The notes under the pieces: generated by a model | The model's input: the letters and a program-made list of their open reading frames with translations, nothing else | The model's database searches: none | Told to the model about the DNA's origin: nothing | Translations under genes and position numbers: made by a program | Origin: Syntrophorhabdaceae bacterium | GTDB taxonomy: Bacteria; Desulfobacterota; Syntrophorhabdia; Syntrophorhabdales; Syntrophorhabdaceae | DNA: 33,399 nucleotides | Assembly (NCBI GenBank): GCA_035541755.1 | Contig: DATKMQ010000044.1 | Span: forward strand, 1-33,399 | Reading direction: 5' to 3' | Shown here: positions 20,839 through 30,177 of the stretch, piece by piece | How the letters are laid out: every line of letters begins with the position of its first letter | How positions within the stretch are numbered: position 1 is the stretch's first letter

Positions 20839-21894
20839 ATGGGCTATCAGATAATACCGATGGACCTCGAGCAACATCGTCAAGCCCTGCTTGCGCTCTG
20901 GAGAGAGGGGTTGGAGGAGTGCACCGACGAGCGCTTTGATTGGCTTTACACGAGAAACCCGTCGGGCGTGACTAGAACCTATCTCGCCCTTGATGAAAAG
21001 TCGCGCAGCATAGTAGGTTGTGCCTCCCTTGTTCCGAGGCATATCAATATGGCAGGGAACGATGTTGTGATGGGCGTGGCTGCAGACTTTATCATCACTG
21101 CCCGTCACAGGGCGTTTGGCCCTGCCCTTAAACTGCAGAGGGAACTCTTTGCAAAACAGAAGGAGCACGGTTTTTGTGCTATCCTGGCCTTTCCTAATGC
21201 ATCAGCAGAGGGCGTTTTCAGCCGCACCGGTTACAAACCGCTGGGCAAGGCTATCCGTTATGTGAGGCTCATAAAGGCCGAGATAAAACTGAGAGAAACG
21301 GTCAAAAATAGAATGCTCGCGAAGATCCTCGGTTTCGTACTCGACAACGTTTGGTCTATCATGAGTCTCGATATAAGGAGGATCTTGACGGCCAATACCT
21401 ATACGTTTGAAACGGTTGACAATTGCGATAGTCGGTTTGACACCCTCTGGGACAAGGCAAAGCAGGGGTATCCGATTACCGGCGAGAAAGTCTCTTCATA
21501 TCTGAACTGGCGATACCCCGGCGATCCTTCCCGTCGCCATCGGTTCTTCTGTATCCTTTCCAGGACGGGAGAATTGCTCGGATATCTGGTCTACATCGTA
21601 AGAGAGGGCGTTGCAATGGTAGGCGATCTTTTTTTTGTGACTTCCGACGAACAGATATCCCGCCGCCTTCTCACGGGATTCGTCAAAGAGATGAAAGCAC
21701 AGGGTGCCCACTCCGTTACCCTGACCTATCTCGGATCCGGAGCACTTGCTGAAAATCTGAGAAAGGCCGGATTCTTCCCACGAAAGGAACAGGAGAGGAC
21801 GGTCTTTCTCGGACAGAACGTGACTGGCGGGGAGGTAGGCCTTGAGCGAAACGGTGCGGATTGGTGCCTGCTCGACGACGAGCTCGATCTATAG
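20839..21894 (+). CDS. GNAT-type acyltransferase
   Basis: 351 residues. The first half has the GNAT pattern: an N-terminal strand, VGCASLVPRHINMAGNDVVMGVAADFIITARHRAFGPALKLQ with the acetyl-CoA-binding R-x-x-G/A-like loop (RHRAFGPA), then NASAEGVFSRTGYKP. The second half (from about residue 200) looks like a repeat of a GNAT-like fold (YLNWRYPGDPSRRHRFF, then LGYLVYIVREGVAMVGDLFF). Such double GNAT proteins occur in EPS loci and are thought to acylate an amino sugar or a lipid-linked intermediate. No signal peptide is present, so it is cytoplasmic. It could act on the product of the ACP/ligase cassette upstream. The donor and acceptor are unknown. Confidence 0.75.
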   Translation: MGYQIIPMDLEQHRQALLALWREGLEECTDERFDWLYTRNPSGVTRTYLALDEKSRSIVGCASLVPRHINMAGNDVVMGVAADFIITARHRAFGPALKLQRELFAKQKEHGFCAILAFPNASAEGVFSRTGYKPLGKAIRYVRLIKAEIKLRETVKNRMLAKILGFVLDNVWSIMSLDIRRILTANTYTFETVDNCDSRFDTLWDKAKQGYPITGEKVSSYLNWRYPGDPSRRHRFFCILSRTGELLGYLVYIVREGVAMVGDLFFVTSDEQISRRLLTGFVKEMKAQGAHSVTLTYLGSGALAENLRKAGFFPRKEQERTVFLGQNVTGGEVGLERNGADWCLLDDELDL

Positions 21895-22021
21895 TTACCA
21901 TGTGATGGCTCAAGCCGTGTTCAGACCTCTCGCGACCGATCCAGCCGAAACTTGAGAAGTGCCCCGGTTGATGATAGTGCAAAGATGTTTTGAGGCATGT
22001 TGAACGGTGAATGGAAAAATA

Positions 22022-23089
22022 ATGGATAGGAAACTCAAAATTGGCTTGATAGGGTGCGGGCAGATAGCCGACGCACATCTTTTGGAACTCGGATTTCTTA
22101 AAGATGTGAGGGTGGTCGGGGTCTGCGATCTCGTCGAGTTCTTAGCCCAGGATACGGCGGAACGATTTCATGCCGAGAAGGCCTATACAGATTACCGTAA
22201 GATGATAGAAGAAATGAAACCGGATGTGGTTCACATCACGACCCCGGCGCAAACCCACTTTTCTATCGGAACGGATGTGTTGAAGGCAGGGTGTCACGCC
22301 TACATTGAAAAGCCTTTTGGAATCGATTATCAGGAGGCTTTGGGTATTATAGAACAAGCGAAAGAGAGTGACAGGATCGTCTGTGCGGGATTCAGTCAGT
22401 GGTTTGATAAGGTTACGTCCAGGCTACGGCATAGTCTCGAACATAACGATCTGGGAGAGGTGGTCCATGCAGAATCTTACTACGGAAACGCTATAGACGG
22501 CAGCTTTTCGAAATTATTCCTGCAAAACAAGACCCACTGGGTGCATAAGCTCCCCGGCAAGATGATCCAGAACATCATAAGCCATCCGCTATATCACTTG
22601 ATACCTCTTTTGGGCGGCCCCGTGGATGAGGTTTCCTGCGTGGCGCTCGACAGGTCAAGAAACGGCGTTTTCAATGATGAGCTACGGATCATCATGAGAT
22701 CGGAACGAACGACCGGGACTCTGACCATCACCTCGAACGTAAAACCGATCATCCAATTTGTTCGAGTTTACGGCACCAGGGCCGTGGCCGAGATCGATCT
22801 CGCAAATCACCTCTTTTCGATGGTAAAATCCACAAACCTTCCGGGACCTGCGGCCCGACTGAACAGGGCTTTTGGAGCGGCAAGGCATTTGATGGGGCAA
22901 GGTCTAGGCAACCTTACGGACATGATAAAAGGAAGAGACAGATACTTTGCCGGACTCGGAGGCCTCTTTCATAATTTCTATGAAAATATCAGGAACGGCT
23001 CGGGTAAGCCTCCTATCCCTTATGAGGTGGTATTAGAGGTCTCAAGGGTAACGAATCTCGTTAACGAGCAAATTAGAGAGCGGACGTAA
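22022..23089 (+). CDS. Gfo/Idh/MocA-family NAD(P)-dependent oxidoreductase
   Basis: 355 residues from the ATG at 22022; a GTG at 22007 is in frame but has no better ribosome binding site. The Rossmann motif is IGLIGCGQIADAH (7-19), and the family signature EKPFG lies at Glu96, Lys97 and Pro98. The C-terminal alpha/beta domain extends to the end. Family members oxidise or reduce sugar carbonyls, for instance the C3 oxidation of UDP-GlcNAcA before transamination. With an epimerase-like gene directly downstream and an amidotransferase upstream, it probably takes part in making a modified uronic acid or amino sugar. The exact substrate cannot be read. Confidence 0.88.
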   Translation: MDRKLKIGLIGCGQIADAHLLELGFLKDVRVVGVCDLVEFLAQDTAERFHAEKAYTDYRKMIEEMKPDVVHITTPAQTHFSIGTDVLKAGCHAYIEKPFGIDYQEALGIIEQAKESDRIVCAGFSQWFDKVTSRLRHSLEHNDLGEVVHAESYYGNAIDGSFSKLFLQNKTHWVHKLPGKMIQNIISHPLYHLIPLLGGPVDEVSCVALDRSRNGVFNDELRIIMRSERTTGTLTITSNVKPIIQFVRVYGTRAVAEIDLANHLFSMVKSTNLPGPAARLNRAFGAARHLMGQGLGNLTDMIKGRDRYFAGLGGLFHNFYENIRNGSGKPPIPYEVVLEVSRVTNLVNEQIRERT

Positions 23090-23099
23090 CGCGAAACGG

Positions 23100-24098
23100 G
23101 TGAAGAGAGTGAAAGCAATGGTAACAGGAGCTTTAGGGTACATAGGCCAGGGGGTGGTCCGCTCCCTCCACAGGCGGGATATCGAGGTGTTCGCCGTGGT
23201 AAGGACGGGAAGCGATATCACCCCGATTCGCGATTCAGTCAAAGAAGTAATCTTCTGGGACCTGGCAAGTGAGGGCAGTCCGGAAGCAATCCCGGAAGAC
23301 ATAGGGTGTATCTATCATCTGGCCGCGGCCACACAGGGTAGCCACTTTGAAATGATGATGAACACAGTCGTAGCCACAGACAACCTGATGCGGGCGCTCG
23401 CCGATAAGAAGGTGGGGCGATTCGTCCTGGTGAGTAGTTTCAGCGTATACAAGATGACGAGCCTCAAGAGAGGAAGCGTCCTGGACGAGACATGTCCTAT
23501 CGAGGATCGCCTCGTGGCCAGGGACTCCTATTCGAACACCAAGGTTCGCCAGGAAGCCCTGGTTAAGAAGATATGCGCGCAAAGAGGTCTCCCGCTCGTG
23601 ATCGTCCGTCCCGGAAAGATTTACGGTCCCACAACTTATCCCATACCCCCTCAGATGGGCCTTAATATCCCCGGTATCTGTTATCTGTACATCGGGGGGA
23701 GGAGCGTTCTCCCGCTGACTCACGTTGCTAACTGCGCTGAAGCCATTGTGCTTGCGGGTCTTGCTAAAGGCATAGAAGGCGACACCTTTAATATCGTTGA
23801 CGACGACCTTCCTACACAGGGTCAATTCGTGCGTCTGTATCGGAGGCACCTCGGGAGCTTTCCCACGAGGATATGGGTACCGTATGGCATGTTCAGGCTC
23901 ATGGCCCTGATATATGAGTATGTGTCACGCAAGACCAAAGGAAACCTTCCGCCGCTCATCTCCCGCTACCGTGCTGACAATCTCTGGAAAAGTTTGAAAT
24001 ACACGAATCGAAATGCCAAGGAAAAACTGCACTGGGCGCCGCAAAAAGCCACCGGAGAAGGTCTCGTAGAGATGTTTGAAAGCGTCCGGGACAAGTAA
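23100..24098 (+). CDS. NAD-dependent epimerase/dehydratase (extended SDR)
   Basis: 332 residues from GTG at 23100, ten bases after the previous stop; ATG at 23118 is an alternative but would trim the first strand. The nucleotide motif is TGALGYIGQG (9-18), the catalytic YxxxK is Tyr144 and Lys148 (SYSNTK), and VLVSSFSVY supplies the conserved serine. The conserved RPGKIYGP follows. Members epimerise, dehydrate or reduce nucleotide sugars, and this one would prepare a precursor in the cytoplasm. It sits between the oxidoreductase and the deacetylase in a nearly gap-free run. Confidence 0.88.
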   Translation: MKRVKAMVTGALGYIGQGVVRSLHRRDIEVFAVVRTGSDITPIRDSVKEVIFWDLASEGSPEAIPEDIGCIYHLAAATQGSHFEMMMNTVVATDNLMRALADKKVGRFVLVSSFSVYKMTSLKRGSVLDETCPIEDRLVARDSYSNTKVRQEALVKKICAQRGLPLVIVRPGKIYGPTTYPIPPQMGLNIPGICYLYIGGRSVLPLTHVANCAEAIVLAGLAKGIEGDTFNIVDDDLPTQGQFVRLYRRHLGSFPTRIWVPYGMFRLMALIYEYVSRKTKGNLPPLISRYRADNLWKSLKYTNRNAKEKLHWAPQKATGEGLVEMFESVRDK

Positions 24099-24132
24099 GC
24101 TATATGTTCGAGTGAAGTGGGAGAATCAATTC

Positions 24133-25209
24133 GTGAAGAGAAGAATACTCATTCGGCTCATCTGCTATTTCTTCTATTTTACTGGACTGCATATCGTATG
24201 GAGAATGATAAACGGGAGATTAGGGAGATACCCGATCATTATGTATCATAGTGTGAGCGGTGAAGGGTCAAGCGCACAGACGCCTTCATGTCTCGCGCTC
24301 CTCGGTATGACAGTTTCAAAAAAAAGGTTCGAGGAACAACTGGGATATGTTTCGAGGAATTATACGGTTATCGGTATGGAAAAGTTGATACGTTATTTGA
24401 AGAATGGCGGTCCCATGCCGGTAAACCCGCTCGTAATCACCTTTGATGATGGGTTCAGGGATAACTCCGTGGTGGCGTATCCTCTGCTCAAGAAAAGGGG
24501 CATGAAAGCGACATTCTTTATTCCCGGCGATCCCGTGAAAACCGGCGAGACGGTGTGGCTCCATATGCTTTACGGGCTGGTGGACAAACAAACTGAGAGG
24601 GAAATTCAGCATGCCGGCGCCTACCCTGACCGGCAATACGTGTGCCAAAAGAAGCAGGCGATGACATTGAGAATGAAAAAGGCAGTGGAAGGATGCTCCG
24701 CCGCGGCCAAAAAGGAGTACGTTCGTGGCTTCGCCAAAGAGCATGAGATAGAACTCAGGGAAGTCAAGACAGACATACCGTACATGAGTGCTCAGGAGAT
24801 AGAAGAATTGTGCACAGCCGGACATACCATAGGCGCTCACTCAATGACGCACGTGCGTCTGAGCGAGTTACCGCGGGACCAAAAAGAAATGGAGATCCGG
24901 GAATCAAAGGACATGGTGCATAAGATATGCGAGCAACAGTTTATCCCCTTTGCCTACCCGTTCGGGGATACAGGCTCTTTTGATGAGACCGATAAGGCAC
25001 TGTTAAAAGAGAACGATTTTGCCTGTGCGGTGACCACATCCGAAGGCCTGAACGGTCGCGCGACGGATGTCTACGAGTTAAGGAGAGTTGAAATAGGTGA
25101 TTTTGGCCGCATCGATTTTGCGGTACACCTAAGCGGTATTGTGGGCGATCTGAAGATGCTCGCAAAAAAGACAGTCAAAAAAGCAGGAGGTTTACGTAGC
25201 AACCCATGA
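24133..25209 (+). CDS. Polysaccharide deacetylase
   Basis: 358 residues from GTG at 24133, chosen for the GGGAGA eight bases before it and because the earlier frame would overlap the epimerase gene. The N-terminus has a short hydrophobic segment (LIRLICYFFYFTGLHIVW), likely a membrane anchor. NodB-fold motifs are present: TFDDGF (Asp105, Asp106), GAHSMTH with metal ligands His236 and His240, and FAYPFG. The insertion between the first and second motif is long (about 130 residues). It removes N- or O-acetyl groups from the polysaccharide or a precursor. EPS loci of the PEP-CTERM type commonly carry such an enzyme. It overlaps the next gene by ATGA. Confidence 0.88.
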   Translation: MKRRILIRLICYFFYFTGLHIVWRMINGRLGRYPIIMYHSVSGEGSSAQTPSCLALLGMTVSKKRFEEQLGYVSRNYTVIGMEKLIRYLKNGGPMPVNPLVITFDDGFRDNSVVAYPLLKKRGMKATFFIPGDPVKTGETVWLHMLYGLVDKQTEREIQHAGAYPDRQYVCQKKQAMTLRMKKAVEGCSAAAKKEYVRGFAKEHEIELREVKTDIPYMSAQEIEELCTAGHTIGAHSMTHVRLSELPRDQKEMEIRESKDMVHKICEQQFIPFAYPFGDTGSFDETDKALLKENDFACAVTTSEGLNGRATDVYELRRVEIGDFGRIDFAVHLSGIVGDLKMLAKKTVKKAGGLRSNP

Positions 25210-26024
25210 ATGATAAACCCGAACAAAAAAATATTTGGTCAACCTGGTCCGAGGATTACTTCAAAACCCTCTACAAGGACGTCACGGAATATCCAGCTCT
25301 GGTACTTCGACATAAATACATTCTGGACCTGTTTGATCTGGACGGAAAGAAGATTCTTGATATCGGGTGCGGTCCCGGTGAAATGGTCAAGGACTTGCTT
25401 TCACGCGGGTGCCAGGTCTTTGGCATGGATATCGCAGAGGGCATGTTAAAAGTGGCCAGGAACAATCTGGAAAAATGGTCAGGCAATGGCGCCTTCGGTT
25501 TCGGCTGTGGAGATATAGAGCACTTAAGCTTTAAGGACAAAACCTTCGACGGCGTAGTATGCGCCGGAGTCATTGAGTATTTGAAGGAAGATAGTAAGAG
25601 TCTTGGTGAACTCAATCGAATTCTGCGAAAGGACGGGGAACTCATCCTCACGGTGAGAAATGCCGCTTGTGGCGCAAGGGTTTTCGACTCATTAACGAAT
25701 ATCCCGAAGAGCAGCAATCTGGGCCGCAGCCTGATTAAGCCCATCAAGAGGCTCACCTCCCGTGACGGTAAAAAGGAGATGGATCCCTATATCCCTTATC
25801 GAAAGCACACGCCATGGAAACTGGATAAGAAACTTGCGACCTTTGGATTCGTAAAACAAGGTTTCCACTATTTTCATTTCTATCCGTTCTTCGTCCCTTT
25901 TGATAAGGTCTTTCCCAAAACCTTCATCTCACTGGGCTTAAGGATGGAGAGATTTTCCCAGAAGCGTCTCGGGATACTGGCCTCAGGATACATCGTGAAG
26001 GCAAGAAAGGTCCGCGATGTCTAA
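25206..26024 (+). CDS. SAM-dependent class I methyltransferase
   Basis: 272 residues, ATG overlapping the previous stop. The SAM-binding motif ILDIGCGPGEM is at residues 50-60, the acidic residue ending strand 2 is in VFGMDIAEGM, and the later motif FDGVVCAGVIEYL is present. A C-terminal basic region (KPIKRLTSRDGKKEMDPY) and a hydrophobic end may touch the membrane or a lipid-linked sugar. It probably O-methylates a sugar of the repeat unit. It is tightly coupled to the deacetylase. Confidence 0.85.
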   Translation: MNDKPEQKNIWSTWSEDYFKTLYKDVTEYPALVLRHKYILDLFDLDGKKILDIGCGPGEMVKDLLSRGCQVFGMDIAEGMLKVARNNLEKWSGNGAFGFGCGDIEHLSFKDKTFDGVVCAGVIEYLKEDSKSLGELNRILRKDGELILTVRNAACGARVFDSLTNIPKSSNLGRSLIKPIKRLTSRDGKKEMDPYIPYRKHTPWKLDKKLATFGFVKQGFHYFHFYPFFVPFDKVFPKTFISLGLRMERFSQKRLGILASGYIVKARKVRDV

Positions 26025-26060
26025 ACAGGGGCAGGTATCACTGAAACAGGGGCTAAAGGC

Positions 26061-28115
26061 ATGGAGCGTACACATATGATATCTCAGGCTCAAAGCTTCA
26101 CGACGACTACGGCCGGTTGGCCGATTGTCTTCTCAGACGATTTCAATTCTTATGATATAGGCGATTTCTCCGATGGTTACAGCCCCGTTCGTGAATTTCA
26201 TTTCCCGCCAAGAATAAGGAATCAGGGTGAGTGGCAGGAAATTGCAAGCCATCATCTCTGGGATCCCTCCCGAAATCCTGATTTTCCAAATTGGAAAATC
26301 ATTGGTGAAGACGGTGGGAAAAGGCTCAAACAAACGCTCAACAACATGCTGAACCGGAAGGACTGGAAGTATCCCATTAAGAAGCTTCTTTTCCCGTCTC
26401 GTCTGCAGCTCCTGCTCACGATGCCGGCCCTTGCGGCCGGCGATTTTCGCTGGTCCGATTATGCAGTGAGGCTTGAAGGTAAGGCGCTTCAAAAAGATGA
26501 CTATTACGGGTTGATGTTTCGATCCGTGGACGGACAACAGCATTATCTATTTGCATTGAAAGACGACAAGGCTTTTCTTATGAAAAGACAAATGGATCGA
26601 TTATATGAGCTGAAATCCGTACGATACAGATACACATGTGGGGAGTCGCTCTCCCTGTCTATCGTCGCGGAGGGAGATCGCATTCGATGTTTTGTCGATG
26701 ACCGCATGGTTATGGAAGGGAAAGACAAGGCCTACGACCGAGGCAGGATGGGCATAGCGAGTAACGTCCCTGCCTTGTTTACGAAGGTCGAGGTCTTCAT
26801 GAAAGAAGAAACATCGAGGACATTCCTCGCGGCGCAAAGCAGAGCGGAACGCGAACAAAAAGAGCTAACACGGGCACTACCCTCGTTAGAACTATGGAAA
26901 AGGATACGAATACCGGACCTCTGCTCGGGAAGATCCGTGCGATTTGGCGATCTCACGGGCAACGGCACCAAGGACCTGGTGATGGCCCAGGGAACGGAAC
27001 TGGCGGCCGATCATTGCGCCATCAATGCCCTGACCGCGATCGATTGTGATGGCAACATCCTCTGGAAAAGAGGTGTTCCCACAGGAGAGCGGAAATGCCT
27101 GCCCTGCGATCTTCCATTTCAAATCTACGATATTGACGGTGATGGCAAAAATGAGGTGATCTGCGCGATAAACTTTGAGATTCAAATCCTTGATGGGTCT
27201 ACCGGGGAAATAAAGGCAAAACGACCTACCCCGCAATCAACGTCTCCTCTGAACAAATTTGAAAGAATTCTGGGTGACTGTTTATACTTTGCCAACCTTA
27301 GGGGCAATGCCCGGCCCCAGGAAATCCTGTTCAAGGACAGATATTCCGAGCTCTACGCCTATGACAGCAGTTTGAATCCATTGTGGGAATACCGATGCAA
27401 CACGGGCCATTTCCCATTCACGTTCGACCCTGAGGATAGAGGTGAGGAGAAGATCCTTATCGGATACACCTTGCTCGATGGAGCGGGAAAGAAAATATGG
27501 AGTCTCCCTCTTAACGATCACGCCGACGCAGTGGCGGCCTTTAAATTTCCCGGGGATAGCGAGTTTACTATTCTGATAGCGGCATCGGATGAGGGAATGA
27601 TATTCGCCGATATGAAAGGCCACATAAAGAAGCACTTGCGATTAGGCCACGTGCAGACCGTCACCATTGCCAACCTCATGGGGACGCCCGGCGAATTCCA
27701 GATCGCGACCAATACCTTCTGGGGCAATCCGGGAAACATCTATATACTTGATAAGAGAGGGTCCCTCCTCTCATCCTTTCAGCCTTCCGTCTATGGAAGC
27801 CCTCTCTACCCGGTGAACTGGGCAGGCAACGGCGAGAAACTCTTGCTGCTTGGTGCAGCAAGCACGTCAGAAGGAGGCCTGTACGACGGCTTTGGAAGAC
27901 AGGCTGTTTGTTTTCCCGATGACGGCCACCCTACCCTGTGCTACAATGCAGTCGATTTTGCGGGCGACTCTCAGGACAGCATCGTGTGCTGGGATTTTGA
28001 AGAGCTGTGGATCTACACCCGTTCCGGAGCCAAAACCGAGAGGGCACCGCACCGTCCAACCATCAGGCCTTCTCTGTACAACGCCTCCAACTATCGTTCA
28101 AACATCTCCATATAG
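26061..28115 (+). CDS. Large propeller protein resembling polysaccharide (rhamnogalacturonan) lyases
   Basis: 684 residues. Residues about 20-250 look like a concanavalin-type beta-sandwich of the LamG / 3-keto-disaccharide-hydrolase kind (FSDDFNSYDIGDFSDGY, then DYYGLMFRSVDGQQHYLFAL and a strand GRMGIASNVPALFTKVEVF). From about 285 there is a beta-propeller with FG-GAP-like calcium loops (DLTGNGTKDLVM at 298-308, DIDGDGKNEVICA at 357-369). The last residues (LYNASNYRSNISI) resemble the end of rhamnogalacturonan lyase-type propellers. No signal peptide or anchor is seen, which is odd for a glycan-acting protein. It may cleave, bind or measure the polysaccharide. The catalytic site cannot be confirmed. 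Confidence 0.65.
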   Translation: MERTHMISQAQSFTTTTAGWPIVFSDDFNSYDIGDFSDGYSPVREFHFPPRIRNQGEWQEIASHHLWDPSRNPDFPNWKIIGEDGGKRLKQTLNNMLNRKDWKYPIKKLLFPSRLQLLLTMPALAAGDFRWSDYAVRLEGKALQKDDYYGLMFRSVDGQQHYLFALKDDKAFLMKRQMDRLYELKSVRYRYTCGESLSLSIVAEGDRIRCFVDDRMVMEGKDKAYDRGRMGIASNVPALFTKVEVFMKEETSRTFLAAQSRAEREQKELTRALPSLELWKRIRIPDLCSGRSVRFGDLTGNGTKDLVMAQGTELAADHCAINALTAIDCDGNILWKRGVPTGERKCLPCDLPFQIYDIDGDGKNEVICAINFEIQILDGSTGEIKAKRPTPQSTSPLNKFERILGDCLYFANLRGNARPQEILFKDRYSELYAYDSSLNPLWEYRCNTGHFPFTFDPEDRGEEKILIGYTLLDGAGKKIWSLPLNDHADAVAAFKFPGDSEFTILIAASDEGMIFADMKGHIKKHLRLGHVQTVTIANLMGTPGEFQIATNTFWGNPGNIYILDKRGSLLSSFQPSVYGSPLYPVNWAGNGEKLLLLGAASTSEGGLYDGFGRQAVCFPDDGHPTLCYNAVDFAGDSQDSIVCWDFEELWIYTRSGAKTERAPHRPTIRPSLYNASNYRSNISI

Positions 28116-28142
28116 GCAGCGTCGATTGACGGAGCTTTTCCG

Positions 28143-29579
28143 ATGAAAATGGAATTACGCATATTCAAGAACACGGTCGTTATGATAATACAGCCTCTGA
28201 TCTTGAATCTCATATCTCTGTCCGTCATCGGCTACACGGCGAGAAAGCTCGGCATCCAGGACTTCGGTACGTTCAATTTAGCGCTTCTGTTCTCCACGTT
28301 ATTCTATCCTTTGGGTGTTATGGGCTTAAACAGCGTCTTTGTGAGGGACGTCTCGAGAGTGAGGGAGAACAAAGAGACGTCTGAAGCATATATAGGAAGA
28401 TTATTGGGGCTCAGATGGTGCATTATCGGCGTCGCCGTTATCATGGTCATCCTGGCCGCACTCATCATGCACTATCCGCCGAAAGTTTTCAAGGCAATCT
28501 GTGTTGCTGCGCTCATACTGGGCGCCCAGCTCTTATCCGAATCAATCTGCGATGTCTTTTCAGCCCATGAGCGTATGGAGTATACGGCCTTTGTCGGTTT
28601 TATTTCCGGTCTCACACTTACCGTATTATCGGTGGTTGTTCTTTACCTGGGAATGGGGGTATTGGCTGTTCTATTCGTATACGCCCTCGGCCAGATACTG
28701 GGTGTGGCACTATCCATGCTCATACTGAAGAAGCGCTTCGTCAGATTGAGGCTGGCTATCGACTACCTTTTTTGGAAAAAGAAACTACTGGAGGGTTTGC
28801 CCTTTGTCGGCATGTCCCTTATCTGGGCAGGCATGCTAAGGTTTGATACGATAATCCTGTCAAAAGCCGTAAGCGCGATCGATCTCGGACTCTACACAAC
28901 CGGAATGATGCTCATAACCAAGATTAACCTGATTCCGGAAGCGGCGGGGAGTTCCCTCTATCCTGCAATATCGAATCTCCATGCCAATAAACGTGATGAC
29001 GACATCCGATACGTCATCCAAAAGACGCTTTCATCTATTTTGACTATCGCACTGCCCATCTCTATAGGAACCTGTTTCTATGGAAAGGAGATTATCCGCC
29101 TGATTTTTGGCTCAAGTTATGAAAGGGCCGGTTGGATTTTGTCTGTCGCAATTTGGGCCCTGGTTATGAGGTGCTACCAGTTTGTTGAGTTCAGCGCTCT
29201 GGCGGCAACAAATAAGCACCAGACAACGTTAAGGGCGTACATAGTCGCCGGTCTTTCGTGCTTAGTTCTCAATCTGCTCCTCACTTTGCCATTCAAGATG
29301 GGGGGCGCCTTAGCGTCCTTCTTGGGGGCGCAGCTAGTTCTGACAGTCCTTTTTACCGTGGCCACCGTACGAGAACACCCGGGGTGTGTCAGTCTATCAG
29401 GGATGAAAAGAATGCTCACTCTTAATGTCTGTTTAGTCATGTTGCTCGTTCTGTTGAAGCCTTTCAGCTTTCCGATCGTCCTGGTGGTAAGTGGCTTGTT
29501 CTATGTGTGCGGAATCCTTGGATTTGGAATCATATCGGTAAGTCAACTAAAACAGTTCAAACAAGCGTATAGGAGATAA
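28143..29579 (+). CDS. Wzx-type polysaccharide flippase
   Basis: 478 residues with about 12-14 predicted membrane helices covering nearly the whole chain. It shows the oligosaccharide-flippase layout: an N-terminal LNLISLSVIGYTARKLGIQDFGTFNLALLF, mid-chain GLPFVGMSLIWAGMLRFDTIILSK and ...DLGLYTTGMMLITKINLIP. The family moves undecaprenyl-linked repeat units across the inner membrane. It is directly followed by a hexapeptide acetyltransferase and the polymerase, so the locus uses a Wzx/Wzy route. The start at 28143 has GGAGC upstream. Confidence 0.9.
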   Translation: MKMELRIFKNTVVMIIQPLILNLISLSVIGYTARKLGIQDFGTFNLALLFSTLFYPLGVMGLNSVFVRDVSRVRENKETSEAYIGRLLGLRWCIIGVAVIMVILAALIMHYPPKVFKAICVAALILGAQLLSESICDVFSAHERMEYTAFVGFISGLTLTVLSVVVLYLGMGVLAVLFVYALGQILGVALSMLILKKRFVRLRLAIDYLFWKKKLLEGLPFVGMSLIWAGMLRFDTIILSKAVSAIDLGLYTTGMMLITKINLIPEAAGSSLYPAISNLHANKRDDDIRYVIQKTLSSILTIALPISIGTCFYGKEIIRLIFGSSYERAGWILSVAIWALVMRCYQFVEFSALAATNKHQTTLRAYIVAGLSCLVLNLLLTLPFKMGGALASFLGAQLVLTVLFTVATVREHPGCVSLSGMKRMLTLNVCLVMLLVLLKPFSFPIVLVVSGLFYVCGILGFGIISVSQLKQFKQAYRR

Positions 29580-29580
29580 G

Positions 29581-30156
29581 ATGTCTAACGACAAAAAAGC
29601 ACGTCTTCGCGATATCATTTACGAAGAAGGAAGATTGTACGCGGAGAGAGACAGCGTGAAGATGCGGACCATTCTTTACCTGCTCTTCATGCACTGCGGG
29701 TTCTTTCTCGATGTCTGCTACCGGATCGCCAATGCGCTATCGATGAGGTACCGAAACGCTTATCTGGGAGAACTTTTGCCAAAGATCATCATGCAGTTTG
29801 CCCGTATCATCACGTCCTCATCGATCAGCCATAAAGCAAAGATAGGGAGACGGTTCGTAATCGCTTACGGAATGAATATAGTGATAGGCGAATACGTTGA
29901 GATAGGAGACGATGTGATCGTATTCAATGGAACTTCATTCGGGTCCACTATACCGGGACGAGCGGAAGTCAAACAGCCGACCATAGGGGACCGCGTATTG
30001 ATCGGGGCCGGCGCAAAGGTTCTTGGAGGAATCCGTATAGGAAACGACGTGCGCGTCGGGGCCAATTCTGTGGTTCTTCAGTCCTGTCCCGACAATGTCA
30101 CGATAGCCGGTATTCCCGCAAAGATCGTAAAAGGTCCGGAGAAAGATTCCCGGTAG
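29581..30156 (+). CDS. Serine acetyltransferase-like hexapeptide transferase
   Basis: 191 residues, with AGGAGA immediately before the ATG and the preceding stop one base upstream. A helical N-terminal part is followed by a left-handed beta-helix of hexapeptide repeats (KIGRRFVI, IGEYVEIGDDVIV, IGDRVLIGAGAKVLGGIRIGNDVRVGANSVV), ending in the typical AGIPAKIV. It resembles CysE-type serine O-acetyltransferases in fold and length, but in an EPS locus it more likely acetylates a sugar hydroxyl or amine with acetyl-CoA. It is cytoplasmic. A true serine acetyltransferase is the alternative. Confidence 0.85.
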   Translation: MSNDKKARLRDIIYEEGRLYAERDSVKMRTILYLLFMHCGFFLDVCYRIANALSMRYRNAYLGELLPKIIMQFARIITSSSISHKAKIGRRFVIAYGMNIVIGEYVEIGDDVIVFNGTSFGSTIPGRAEVKQPTIGDRVLIGAGAKVLGGIRIGNDVRVGANSVVLQSCPDNVTIAGIPAKIVKGPEKDSR

Positions 30157-30177
30157 CAAACGTGCTTTGACATAGCG

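Noticed and set aside
23235-23849. 204-codon open frame on the minus strand
   Set aside because: It is a shadow of the NAD-dependent epimerase gene, whose catalytic motifs are intact on the plus strand.
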